Assembly (NCBI RefSeq): GCF_000497045.1
Contig: NW_015961948.1
Coordinates: 992,001-1,056,000 of the forward strand
Length of the DNA stretch: 64,000 nt
Origin: Kalmanozyma brasiliensis GHG001
Lineage: Eukaryota > Basidiomycota > Ustilaginomycetes > Ustilaginales
Direction: 5' to 3'
Program-made: the position numbers and the translations under genes
Shown: positions 20,009-28,799 of the stretch, piece after piece
How the letters are laid out: each line of letters opens with the position of its first letter
Numbering within the stretch: position 1 is the first letter of the stretch
The notes under the pieces: generated by a model
What the model was told of the DNA's origin: nothing
Database searches by the model: none
Seen by the model: only the letters and a program-made list of their open reading frames with translations

Positions 20009-20924
20009 TAGACTCTGTTGCTACTGCAGATTGTCCAATGCAATTCTTGTTCGCCTGTTCAGTCTGTCTGACTATTGAGTCATCTGGCTTCTGAGTCGTC
20101 TGGCTTTCGATATGTCTGCGCTTTCATCCGAGCGAGGCTGATCTGAGCTTTGAGTTCGCTGAGACGTCTGTTGTGCCACCCTCGCAGGGAGCCTTGGTCG
20201 ACTCGTCTAGGAAAGGGCTGTCTGGTCTACCAGCGCCTGGCGTTGCTCGGACGCTGTCCTGAGCCCGACCTTTGATTGAGCTCTAACAGCTGCGCAGGGA
20301 TAAGTGGGAACCCTTCGGTGCTGTGCCACTTCCCGGGGGTTCGCTCTTCTACAGCAGCAGCGCCCTTCGCCGGTGTAGCAAGCCACGCTGCACCCGCTCA
20401 AGATTCAACGCAGACCTCATCTCAAGCCACCCGTTGATCTAACAAATCCGGATTTCGCGCCGCCAAGAAACGAAGGATCGACGCCCGCTCGTTTGAGCTC
20501 GGCGCGTTTTTGACAAGTTCTTCTCGTTCGCTGCGCAGCCTCGGAGCCTTTTGGGCTGCGCCAAGCCGGCCAATCTCGACGTTGGAGTGGCCTCTTTGCG
20601 GAACGTCGAACGGGACTGCATTGTCTTGCGCTGCGACATCCGTCCTTTCATTCAGACTCACCAAGCATGCGCTGAATCTGGACAGGCGCAGACATTTCAA
20701 AGCATCCGACAAGGGGTAGGTAGAAAGGCGCCGAGGTATCGACTTCCAGCGTTGGACGCACACCAACCGACTTGTCGGCTCTTCGACGCTGCTGTGTAAC
20801 CCAGTCTGATCCACCAGTGTTCCCGCTCATAAGAGGGCCACCATCTCATACAATCGTCGCGTCTACCCTTCACCCTCTTGTTTACGCCCAACCCTCCCTC
20901 TCGAACAGCGGAAACCCGATCAGG
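20009..20924. other. Intergenic, upstream of the ferric-reductase gene
   Basis: About 920 bp without a recognised gene. The reductase frame stays open upstream to an ATG at 20772, but those 51 extra residues look like translated leader. One GGATAA word (20298-20303) matches the GATA-type site of smut iron regulators, but a single 6-bp match is not meaningful. Confidence 0.4.
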
Positions 20925-22736
20925 ATGGAGCACACGATCCTCAAACGGCACAAAGAGGTGGCCGGGTGTGTCTGGCAGCCCGGCATGGTCGGACCCGGTT
21001 GTCGACCCCCTTCCGCCCTCAAAAAGGCGGCCATGGCAGGCAAAGACAGCTACTACGAGATGGAAAAGTACAGTCGCATCACCACCTGGCTTCTGCTCGC
21101 CCTTGTCGGTGTCGTCATCCTTCGCCATCTCGTCTCGAAGCTTCGTCACAGCTCCAACCCACGCTTCTCCCTCGCCATCATTTCGATCCCTGGATATCGA
21201 CCCCTCGCAGCGTTCTGCAGGGGTATCGGATACTATCGACCGAAGAAGATCTTCACCCGACGCAGCGTGCTTTCGGAGCTCACCTCTGCAGACCGTATCC
21301 CTTCGCTCGGAAACCTCCTCACCTTCGCCCTCCCCGCTCTCGGCCTGGTGATCTGGTGCTTTGCCATCCGACCCTACTACCGACCCGCAGCCGTCTGGGG
21401 CAGTACACCCCTTGGCGTCCGAGCCGGAATGATCGCCAACGCCCTCTTCCCCCTCCTCTTCGCCTCCGCCCTCAAATTCAACCCCCTCACCTTCCTCACC
21501 GGCATCAGCCACGAAAAGCTCCAGTTCTACCACCAACAGACCGCCCGACTCATCCTCCTCCTCGCCATCATCCACACCATCCCTTTCCTCTGGCAACCCG
21601 TCCACGATGGTGGATTCTCCAACCTCAAAGCGTGGTACTACTACGATCGAATCTGGTGGACGGGTACGGTGGCACTGGCGTTGTTGGCTTGGTTGGTAGC
21701 GAGCAGTTTTGGCGTGTTCCGCAGGATGAGCTACGAATTCTTCGTGCTGCAACATGTGTTGTCCATCCTGGGGTTTTTGGTGTTTTACTTTATGCATACG
21801 AGGGATCTGATTCACTCGTGGTCGTGGTTGTGGCCGAGTATCGGAGTGTGGGGGTTCCATGTGGTGGGCAAGTTTGCCAACTCGTTGCGGATCAGTCGAT
21901 TCCGTGGAGTGCCTGCGACGGTGACGTTGATGGATGCAGAGGAGAGGCTGGTCAAGGTGGAGCTTGCCGCACCGGTAACGTGGAGAGCAGGACAGCATTT
22001 CTTTTTGCGCTTCCCGGGCGTGACCAGAACAGCACCGTATCAGAGTCACCCGTTCACAGTGGCCAATCTCGCCTCGCAAGATGGGAACGTCGAATCGCAC
22101 CTCGTGTTCGTCTTCAAGGCGCGGGGCGGGTTGACGGGGCAGGTGTGGGAGAAATTGGCAAGGCTGCCCGAGGTGAAGGGCAAGGTGTCGACGGTGATGA
22201 ATGTGGGATTGGATGGGCCGTATGGGACACCATTTAAGGCGGAGGCGTATGGAGAGGTGCTGATGATGGTCGGTGGTGTGGGAATGACTTCGGCACTACC
22301 TGCGTTGATGCAGCTGTGTTTGGCGGCGAGGAGCACGAGGGAGGTGGGGACGAGGAGGGTGAGCGTTCATTGGGCCGTGCAGTCGATGAGGACGTTCGAG
22401 GCGTTCGAGTCGAGTCTCAGGGCCGTGCTCGAGCATCTGCGGGTGCTTGGCGTTGATGCGGGGATGGATGTCTACTGCCGCGACGAAGCAGCCAGCGAGG
22501 AGAAGGAAGACGCAAAGTCGAGCATCAGGATCCATGGCGAGAGAGCGGATGTTCCGAACATCGTCACGAGGTTCGTCGACACCGCTTCCAAGACAGTCGG
22601 CGTCTCCGTCTGCGGCCCCGCTTCGATGCTCAACGAGACCGCCAACACGGTTGCCAAGCTGCAGTGGTCGCACGTGCTGTCCAAGGCGAGCGGCGTGGAG
22701 GAGCTCTACCTGCACACCGAGGCGTTCGATTGGTAG
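20925..22736 (+). CDS. Ferric reductase-type transmembrane oxidoreductase (FRE/NOX superfamily)
   Basis: A membrane flavocytochrome b that passes electrons from NADPH through FAD and two hemes to an acceptor, typically Fe(III) or Cu(II), outside the cytosol. Start at 20925 (MEHTILKRHKEV) gives 603 aa. Seen: a membrane span at about residues 53-70, a second hydrophobic segment near 135-150, then the ferric-reductase core with both heme pairs, H203-x13-H217 and H277-x13-H291; the FAD motif HPFTVAN near 375; the NADPH-binding GGVGMTSALP near 450; CGPASM near 566; and the C-terminal LHTEAFDW, where FRE proteins end in a similar aromatic-rich motif. All catalytic elements are present. Substrate and membrane (plasma or vacuolar) are not deducible. 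The stop lies 43 bp from the stop of the convergent THG1 gene. Confidence 0.92.
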   Translation: MEHTILKRHKEVAGCVWQPGMVGPGCRPPSALKKAAMAGKDSYYEMEKYSRITTWLLLALVGVVILRHLVSKLRHSSNPRFSLAIISIPGYRPLAAFCRGIGYYRPKKIFTRRSVLSELTSADRIPSLGNLLTFALPALGLVIWCFAIRPYYRPAAVWGSTPLGVRAGMIANALFPLLFASALKFNPLTFLTGISHEKLQFYHQQTARLILLLAIIHTIPFLWQPVHDGGFSNLKAWYYYDRIWWTGTVALALLAWLVASSFGVFRRMSYEFFVLQHVLSILGFLVFYFMHTRDLIHSWSWLWPSIGVWGFHVVGKFANSLRISRFRGVPATVTLMDAEERLVKVELAAPVTWRAGQHFFLRFPGVTRTAPYQSHPFTVANLASQDGNVESHLVFVFKARGGLTGQVWEKLARLPEVKGKVSTVMNVGLDGPYGTPFKAEAYGEVLMMVGGVGMTSALPALMQLCLAARSTREVGTRRVSVHWAVQSMRTFEAFESSLRAVLEHLRVLGVDAGMDVYCRDEAASEEKEDAKSSIRIHGERADVPNIVTRFVDTASKTVGVSVCGPASMLNETANTVAKLQWSHVLSKASGVEELYLHTEAFDW

Positions 22737-22779
22737 ATCGCTACGAGATGGCACTTCGACTTGTCCTGTTCGCAATGCT

Positions 22780-23829
22780 TCAATCTAGAAATACAGCAGT
22801 CCCTAGCCCTGCGCCGTTGAGCCGTGAAGGGTCGTTCCACGGTTGTGAGCTGGCGACGTCTTTAATTGATATCGCAGCTTCGGTATCTTTCGTATCTGCG
22901 CTGCTCGAGCTCGTCGATTGTTGTTCTGAGCCTGCTATTGTCGGCGGTGACGGTGCAGGAAGCCAAAACTCGTCCCCGATAATGTCGCAATGCAGCGTCC
23001 TCAACACGGCCGTCCTCTCCTTCCTCTCCTTCTTCTCTTGCTTCTTGGCCTGCTTATCCGCTCGTTTACCCTGCAACTTCCTCCTCAGCTTCTCATCTTT
23101 TGCATTCACCAGCACTGTTCCCTCGTCTTCGCTCTCCTCCTCGTCCTTCCCCGGTATCGCGGGTACCTCGGCCGTAGCGTGGGTCCAAACGAGCGTCGTC
23201 CCTTTCCTGAAAATCGCCTCCAACCGATCGTAGTTGACCCCGAACCGGCTGTGCAGTATCTCGTGCTTGTCGCTCGAGACTGTACCCTCGAGCTGCTTTG
23301 TTGCTTGCTGTTCCGTCAGCCCGCCTTGCAGGACGAGCGCCCAAAAGGTCGTATTGTAGAGGTTGTTGATGTGCGTATCTGCCTGACGCCAGCTGAAGTA
23401 GTCTCTCACCACGGCCTCGTTTGGGTAGACCACGAGTCTCCCGTCGAAGCTGGGAGGCACCTGGAGTGGTGTGTTCGGAAAGAAGCGTGGCCAGTTGAAG
23501 ACGTATGCGGATGTGAAGAGCGATACAATATGGGTGGTGATCTTGCTCTCCCGTCTGTTGTACAGCGTTGTTGACTTGCGAAGGAGGAAGGAGTACTCGT
23601 CCGACTCGCCGAATGCCAGAGCGATGTGACCTTTGAGAGAGGACATGACGTGCCGTGCGGCTGTGTTCATGAGTTCGAGCGCGGAAGGGTCGTTTGGTTT
23701 GGCGAAGGAGTGGAGCGCAGAGAACTTGTGAAAGCCTTTGCCGTCGATGCGGACCACGAGGTAGACCGAGGGGATGACCGAGTCGGGCAGCTCAAAGTTG
23801 CGCACATAGGCAAAGCGCGTGCCCGCCAT
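22780..23829 (-). CDS. THG1: tRNA(His) guanylyltransferase
   Basis: Adds the essential G at position -1 of tRNA-His, an unusual 3'-5' nucleotide addition. Start at 23829 (MAGTRFAYVRNFE) gives 349 aa and the canonical N-terminus; an in-frame ATG at 23877 would add 16 residues, possibly a mitochondrial presequence. Seen: RIDGKGFHKF at 27-36 with the metal-binding Asp29, GESDEYSFLLRK with the second acidic pair, SLFTSAYVFNWPRFFP, RQADTHINNLYNTTFWAL and GVNYDRLEAIFRKGT. These are the hallmark stretches of eukaryotic Thg1. A charged Lys/Glu segment (EDEGTVLVNAKDEKLRRKL) is inserted toward the C-terminus, making the protein longer than yeast Thg1 (237 aa). Convergent with the reductase gene, so the 3' untranslated regions probably overlap. 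Confidence 0.95.
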   Translation of the reverse strand: MAGTRFAYVRNFELPDSVIPSVYLVVRIDGKGFHKFSALHSFAKPNDPSALELMNTAARHVMSSLKGHIALAFGESDEYSFLLRKSTTLYNRRESKITTHIVSLFTSAYVFNWPRFFPNTPLQVPPSFDGRLVVYPNEAVVRDYFSWRQADTHINNLYNTTFWALVLQGGLTEQQATKQLEGTVSSDKHEILHSRFGVNYDRLEAIFRKGTTLVWTHATAEVPAIPGKDEEESEDEGTVLVNAKDEKLRRKLQGKRADKQAKKQEKKERKERTAVLRTLHCDIIGDEFWLPAPSPPTIAGSEQQSTSSSSADTKDTEAAISIKDVASSQPWNDPSRLNGAGLGTAVFLD

Positions 23830-24169
23830 CCTTGCTGTCTTCAGGACGGCACGAAAGGGTAGAGTGATAGCTGGCAAGGTGTAGGGAGAGGCTGTGATGG
23901 CGGAACGGATGAAAGAGTCAAGGACAAGAACGACGGAGGTGGAGCGAAGGGTCCCAAAGATTTAGCACGGATTGCGGGACGCGGATCGCGGATTTTGGCA
24001 GGCGGCCAGGCCTCATCCTGGAGGCAGCTCTTCATCATTACTCTGGACCACTCACACCGTCACATTGATTACCAGTAAGCTGCGGTCAATCTATTCATTG
24101 GGAGTAGGTATACAAGTGGCGCATCGAAGCAATTGGGGGGTATATGAAAATCAACCGTGACGATGCCAA
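23830..24169. other. Intergenic between THG1 and the Cys-rich gene
   Basis: 340 bp between two minus-strand genes, expected to contain the THG1 promoter and the 3' end of the Cys-rich gene. Nothing else was recognised. Confidence 0.4.
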
Positions 24170-24910
24170 CTAAAACGGTGAGCCGGTATACACGGGCATC
24201 TGGAAGAAGAATCTTGAGTCCAGCCCCGGACCCTCCTCCTTGCCCGTCCCCTGCTCCTCCTTTGTCAGATAGGCCATGTTCATCTGGACCAGCTCCTGCA
24301 GCGATCCGCTGCTCGCCGCTTCTTCCGGTCTATCCTCGAACCATCCGTGCTGCAAACGTCTATAGCGCTCACCGATGTCGCTGACGCGCTCGATGACGGC
24401 GACCTCTCTTGCGCGCTCCTTGCGGGGCGATCGGGGCGAGCTCGTACTGCTGATGGTTGGTGTTCTTGGCATGTCCTCTTCCTCTTCGGAGAACGAGGAG
24501 CTGCGCCCCTCGAGCGCCCACAGAGCGTCTCGTCTCGCGCACTCTGTTGAGCAGTACACTCCCTCGCTCGCCCCAACAACGGTGCCACATACGCAGCGAC
24601 GCGAGACGACCGCCGAGGTACACGACTCGTGCTGCTTGCATGTGAAGTAGTCCTCCTCTTCGCCGCATGAGGGGCAGCGGTGCGGGAGGGATCGCTTTTG
24701 TGATGACGCCAGTTGGAGATGGGTTAGCTTGTGATAGGTGCGCGTGCTGGCCATCGTTATGGACGACGTGCGAGGCGGTGGCTTCGGGTGAGAGGAGGAA
24801 GATGAGGAGGCTGAGGAAGATGAGGAAGATGAGGAGGCGTAGGATCGGTGATCAAAGTCGGACGAGGCGATGGTCGAGTCTGAGAATCGGGATGAGAGCG
24901 TGTATGGCAT
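24170..24910 (-). CDS. Small Cys-rich protein, possible ECL1-like zinc-binding protein
   Basis: 246 aa, single exon, not firmly recognised. Seen: a poly-Ser N-terminus (residues 25-45); then a compact Cys cluster at about 79-130: CPSC, a Cys-His-Cys stretch (CKQHESC), CVCG and finally GVYCSTECARRDAL. The pattern CxC(G) followed by YCSxxCxxxD resembles the zinc-binding core of the fungal ECL1 family (stress and lifespan regulators), with an extra upstream CxxC/CxxxxxC knuckle. After the cluster come a Ser/Glu-rich linker, a helical segment (EVAVIERVSDIGERYRRLQHGWF) and an ending FFFQMPVYTGSPF. The Ser tract and Glu run are low complexity, but the Cys core argues for a real gene. The ECL1 link is inference. 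Confidence 0.6.
   Translation of the reverse strand: MPYTLSSRFSDSTIASSDFDHRSYASSSSSSSSASSSSSSHPKPPPRTSSITMASTRTYHKLTHLQLASSQKRSLPHRCPSCGEEEDYFTCKQHESCTSAVVSRRCVCGTVVGASEGVYCSTECARRDALWALEGRSSSFSEEEEDMPRTPTISSTSSPRSPRKERAREVAVIERVSDIGERYRRLQHGWFEDRPEEAASSGSLQELVQMNMAYLTKEEQGTGKEEGPGLDSRFFFQMPVYTGSPF
24791..24839. repeat. GAGGAAGAT-type microsatellite-like tract
   Basis: A purine-rich tract of repeating GAGGA and GATGAG units on the plus strand. It encodes the poly-Ser run of the minus-strand Cys-rich protein, so its length may vary between strains. Confidence 0.6.
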
Positions 24911-27152
24911 GACGGCGTGTGTCGATGCAGACCAGGTGATGAGAGATGGTGTGCGCTGTGAAGAGGTTTGATGTACGCCCCAACGAGATGATGGAGAGAC
25001 TAGGGAAGACGCTGATAGTTGAAGGAGGTAAGATGACTCCTTTGCGCCGCAGCCAGTCTAGTTATATGGAACTCTCGAAGGTAGCGTATCCAACATGGCG
25101 GACAGCTGTACGGCAGTGCAAGGAGCTCAAGCGAGATGCACACGCGATGCTGTTCCTGCGACCAGATGCACAGCAGGAGCCAAGGAGCCAAGCCTCTTAG
25201 TGTCATGCTTGGGGTGGGATGATGCGAGTGGGGCCGACTTCATCTGGAGGCAGACGGCAGCGAGATAAGGTGTGTCGCGCAGCTACTGCAGTGTGTGAAC
25301 GCCAAGCTGCATCTTTCCACAAAAGGCAGGTCGGCAGGAAGGGAGAGTGCAACACCCACAACGTCGGTTTGGCAAATGCTCGGCTCGGATGGCAAGCGAA
25401 CCCAACACCAAAGGCCGAAGTTTGACAACCTGCTTCTATTATGGGAGCATCAATCGGCACCTGTCACGGCGGTATTTGATGCCAAGCAGACTAAATGCCT
25501 TGGACCATGTTCGGCACGGTGCGGAGTTGCGAAGCGGAGTGTGTTTAGCGAAGGTGCGGGACGGGCAGCGTCGGAGTGGGTTGGGAAAGTACGCCGTTGA
25601 GGCAGGCCAAGCAACCAGAGCAGCTGGGCGTCAGCAGCACACAATGGGCCAAATGATCGCTCCGACGTCGAGAGGGATCGTCGGCAGGAAATACCCTTGC
25701 GCAAATCACCCTCTCGTTCCCATGGATCAACCCACATTTTGAGTTCAACTGCAGCAGCATGCATGCCGTCGCATCACCGCCGCTTTCTCGGCACAGTCGC
25801 CCCTTCTGTCTCTCTGCACCTTCACGACCTGACCTGCACGCCTCACACAGCCTCATGATGAGAGCGCAAGTTGCAACATTGTTTCGTCGTGCCAAGGCGG
25901 TATTGTGGCGTGTCCGATGACATCCAAGCGCGTCCGTTAAGCTGGCAAAACAAAAGACGCGTCTCTCTTAGAGACCAACACAAACTTTCGCTTCCTGTAA
26001 GCGAGGCTCACTAGACCCCGAGCGTGCTTAACCGAGTTCGTCGCTCCATTCATCCAGAGTCTGCCAAGTCTCTTGCGGCAGGTTTGAGCTCCGCGTTTCG
26101 CGCAAAACGCCAGCTCATCCCGATCTGTCGTCTGTCGGATGGAGCAAGACGTCATTTGTCTCGGTGTTGGACAAGCGAGCCCGATCTTGGATGATGCTGT
26201 GGCTTGGGCCGGAGCGAACACACGGGTTTTGGACGGATTGGTGGCGTTCGCTGCAACGTAGGTAGGAGCCAACGACGCTATACTTGGGCTGAAGTAGAGG
26301 CCCTTTCATGCCACGTCGCGACGGACTTCTCGGCGTCGCGTTAGGCTCAGCAACTAGACAGAAGCAAGCATCCCTTACGTCCCCGCTCCGCTCGAGCCAA
26401 ACCCCATCTTGCACTCAATATCGAAAAGTGGCGTCGTCGTTTTAGCGCGCGGACCCTCGGTGAAACATTCATTCGTGTGTGGTATTTGTTTGATGTAAGC
26501 GAGTCCATCCCATTCGAACTATGATGCTACGTCGTGCGGACAAAAGGGGCAGAGATAAGCACCTGTGATGCGCGCGTGACGCCGCATGACCTCTTTGAAG
26601 CGGGACAAACCGTCGATCGCATCGACCAGGACGCTTCTCCAAAAGCCGCGGCTGAGAGATCACCTCGACCTCTTGTGGCGCACACTCTTACGGGTAACGC
26701 GACGAGCTAGCCCCAAAGCGCTGGATCAAATACGAGATAGAGGAGGTGAGATCAACGCTAGCATGCATGCGAGACACGGGTCCAAGCATGTTCGAGTACC
26801 TTTACCCTCCCCGCACGAGATGCACAGGGTCCCGCCCTTCTTAGCGTAGTTTTGCAAGCGAGGATGGGATGGCATATGCTTGGCTCGGAGTCCATGGGAA
26901 TCTGATACGACTTCTGCCTTCGTCTCAAAAGAGTTGCAATGCTGATGCAGGAAGCATCGTTGAGGCGAGGCTTGTTGAAGGTCGGCCTGCATTGCGCGGA
27001 GTCGAAGCGTTGACAGGCGTCAGCCCAACTTTCCTTTCCTCTGTGCAGCGGGGCGTGGCGTCAAAGCGGAGCTTCAGCGCCATGTTGTTCAACAATTCCG
27101 TCACGCTTTCATTACTAAAAATACAACGTCAAAAAAGGGGGCGTCAAAAACC
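24911..27152. other. Gene-poor region, 2.2 kb
   Basis: Many overlapping short frames (up to about 130 codons) are open on both strands, but none shows a known domain, signal peptide or consistent codon pattern. No tRNA-like cloverleaf, terminal inverted repeat or transposase remnant was seen. It may hold long 5' leaders, non-coding RNAs or decayed sequence. Confidence 0.45.
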
Positions 27153-28799
27153 TCAACATCTGAAGCCCTCCGCAAAGATCTGCCGGACGGTCTCATCCGC
27201 ATACGAGTTGCTGCTGGCGGAGCTGATCGATCCCTTTGCCGCACGTTGCGGTAGCCATGGGTCGAGCGGGCTGCACGGGGATTCGTCCTCGTCGTCTTCG
27301 AAATCGAAGCTGCATGGCGACACGGGCACGTCGAGCCTTCCGGACCGCGGGCCACTGGCGAGGGGCGACGTGAGCTCGCTGTCCGCGTACCGACGCATGA
27401 TGCTCAGATACGCATCTTTGAAGCTGTACGGTGTCGACGCGGTGGTGGTTGTGGTGGTGGGGGAGGCGTAGTAGTCGATAAAGGCGGAAGCGGAGAAGTC
27501 CGACTCGGTTGCTTCGCGCGTCGAAGACGGTTCGAGCGAGGGCAAGGAGGAAGAGGCGCCTAACATCGGCGTGGTGGTATCCAAACACCACTCTTCGCGC
27601 GTTCGATCTTGTAGCTGCTCGAATAGCGCGATCGTGTCCAACATGGATGCACTCGATCGTCGCCGCTCGAAACGATCGCGGTAGGCAGAACGACCTCGGT
27701 CGATCGCACCCTCGAGGGCACGCTGCCACTCGCACAGGTCGGTCACGTTTGCCGAGCTCACGATGCAGACTGCATTCGTCGGTCGCCGGCTATACGGATC
27801 CGACGAGACGAGATCTAGATCGTGCGGTCGAGAAAGTCCCAAGGCCTCGCCAGTGATCACGAGCTGCTTATGTCGGATCTGAACCGGTTCGTCGTTCGCT
27901 GCGTCGGAGGGACACGACTGCATCTCGACCGTGCTTGACCGTGTGACTCGCAGTCGCATCTGCAAATTTCGTTGCGATGTGGAACGAAGCTTCACTGAGT
28001 CCTGCGAGTAGAGGCTGAGGAGGATCCCGCCTGCCTCAGAGGTGCACGGTGGAACAGACCTCGGCGTCTGCGGCGCCTCGGATGATGCCGAGGACCTCGA
28101 GTCGCTTGGAGACGGAGACGTAGCTGCCACGCCCCAGCTCGGAGGCGCGATCCATCGACTCTGCTCTGAGCCCACGCCTCGCGGTCTCGAGAACAGCCGG
28201 TCGGCTTCGAAGGCAGACGGATCGCGCGCGTCGGGGCTGGCGAGAAAGGGCTCGGATGAAAAGCTGCGAAGGTTCCACGGCTTGTGAGTTGGCGCAAAGT
28301 CGTCATTGCAGGGGAAATTCTGCTCGAGAGTGACAAACACGTCCGGGTCTTTGATGTGGATGCGGTCTTTGGCGGCTTGTCTTCGTCGGAGGGCCTTTTC
28401 GAAGCCGCTGAGAGCACCTCGCCTGCTGGGCTTATCTGTCGAGCTGCGCCACGTCAGATGTCCGCTCTTGAGCAGCAAGCTTTTCGCAGCGGTCTCAACG
28501 GATCGGGCAAAGTAGTCGGTGGAAGCGGATGATGTTGGAGGAGTATCCGTACTGGCACCTTCGTCGTCGCTGGAAGGGAGGAAGCTGCTGTATGGATGAG
28601 ATGGTCTTGTTGTGCTCGGTAGAGACTTTATAGAATGTGTGTCGGTGAAGCGCGAGTGAACAGACGGGCCAGGTGACTGATACGATCTGAGCATCGCCGC
28701 TTCTTGACTCGCGGACCAGGCGAGGTGCAAGTCGGCAGGTCGATCAAAGATCCGTTGGGATGCCGAACGCCTACGACTGGATTGGGGAATGGTCGCCAT
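27153..28799 (-). CDS. Uncharacterised protein with a possible PH-like domain
   Basis: 548 aa, single exon, starting at 28799 (MATIPQSSRRRSAS). Most of it is Ser/Pro/Arg-rich and looks disordered, with a poly-Thr tract (SPTTTTTTAS) near residue 440. The ordered part is roughly residues 255-375: it begins GGILLSLYSQDSVKLRS, continues with alternating hydrophobic strands (LQMRLRVTRS, QIRHKQLVITGEALGL) and ends in NAVCIVSSANVTDLCEWQRALEGAI. A strand series closing with a helix that carries Trp resembles the end of a pleckstrin-homology domain, which would suggest membrane or protein docking; this is inference. A good TATA box lies 63 bp upstream, supporting the start. No function is proposed. 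Confidence 0.65.
   Translation of the reverse strand: MATIPQSSRRRSASQRIFDRPADLHLAWSASQEAAMLRSYQSPGPSVHSRFTDTHSIKSLPSTTRPSHPYSSFLPSSDDEGASTDTPPTSSASTDYFARSVETAAKSLLLKSGHLTWRSSTDKPSRRGALSGFEKALRRRQAAKDRIHIKDPDVFVTLEQNFPCNDDFAPTHKPWNLRSFSSEPFLASPDARDPSAFEADRLFSRPRGVGSEQSRWIAPPSWGVAATSPSPSDSRSSASSEAPQTPRSVPPCTSEAGGILLSLYSQDSVKLRSTSQRNLQMRLRVTRSSTVEMQSCPSDAANDEPVQIRHKQLVITGEALGLSRPHDLDLVSSDPYSRRPTNAVCIVSSANVTDLCEWQRALEGAIDRGRSAYRDRFERRRSSASMLDTIALFEQLQDRTREEWCLDTTTPMLGASSSLPSLEPSSTREATESDFSASAFIDYYASPTTTTTTASTPYSFKDAYLSIMRRYADSELTSPLASGPRSGRLDVPVSPCSFDFEDDEDESPCSPLDPWLPQRAAKGSISSASSNSYADETVRQIFAEGFRC

Noticed and set aside
20298..20303. GGATAA as an iron-regulator (Urbs1-type GATA) site upstream of the ferric reductase
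   Set aside because: A single 6-bp match in more than 900 bp is expected by chance, and it lies over 600 bp from the start codon.
20697..22100. 467-codon minus-strand frame opposite the ferric reductase
   Set aside because: It is the mirror of a well-supported coding region, is His/Arg/Gly/Glu-rich without any domain, and long antisense frames are expected in GC-rich genes with this codon use.
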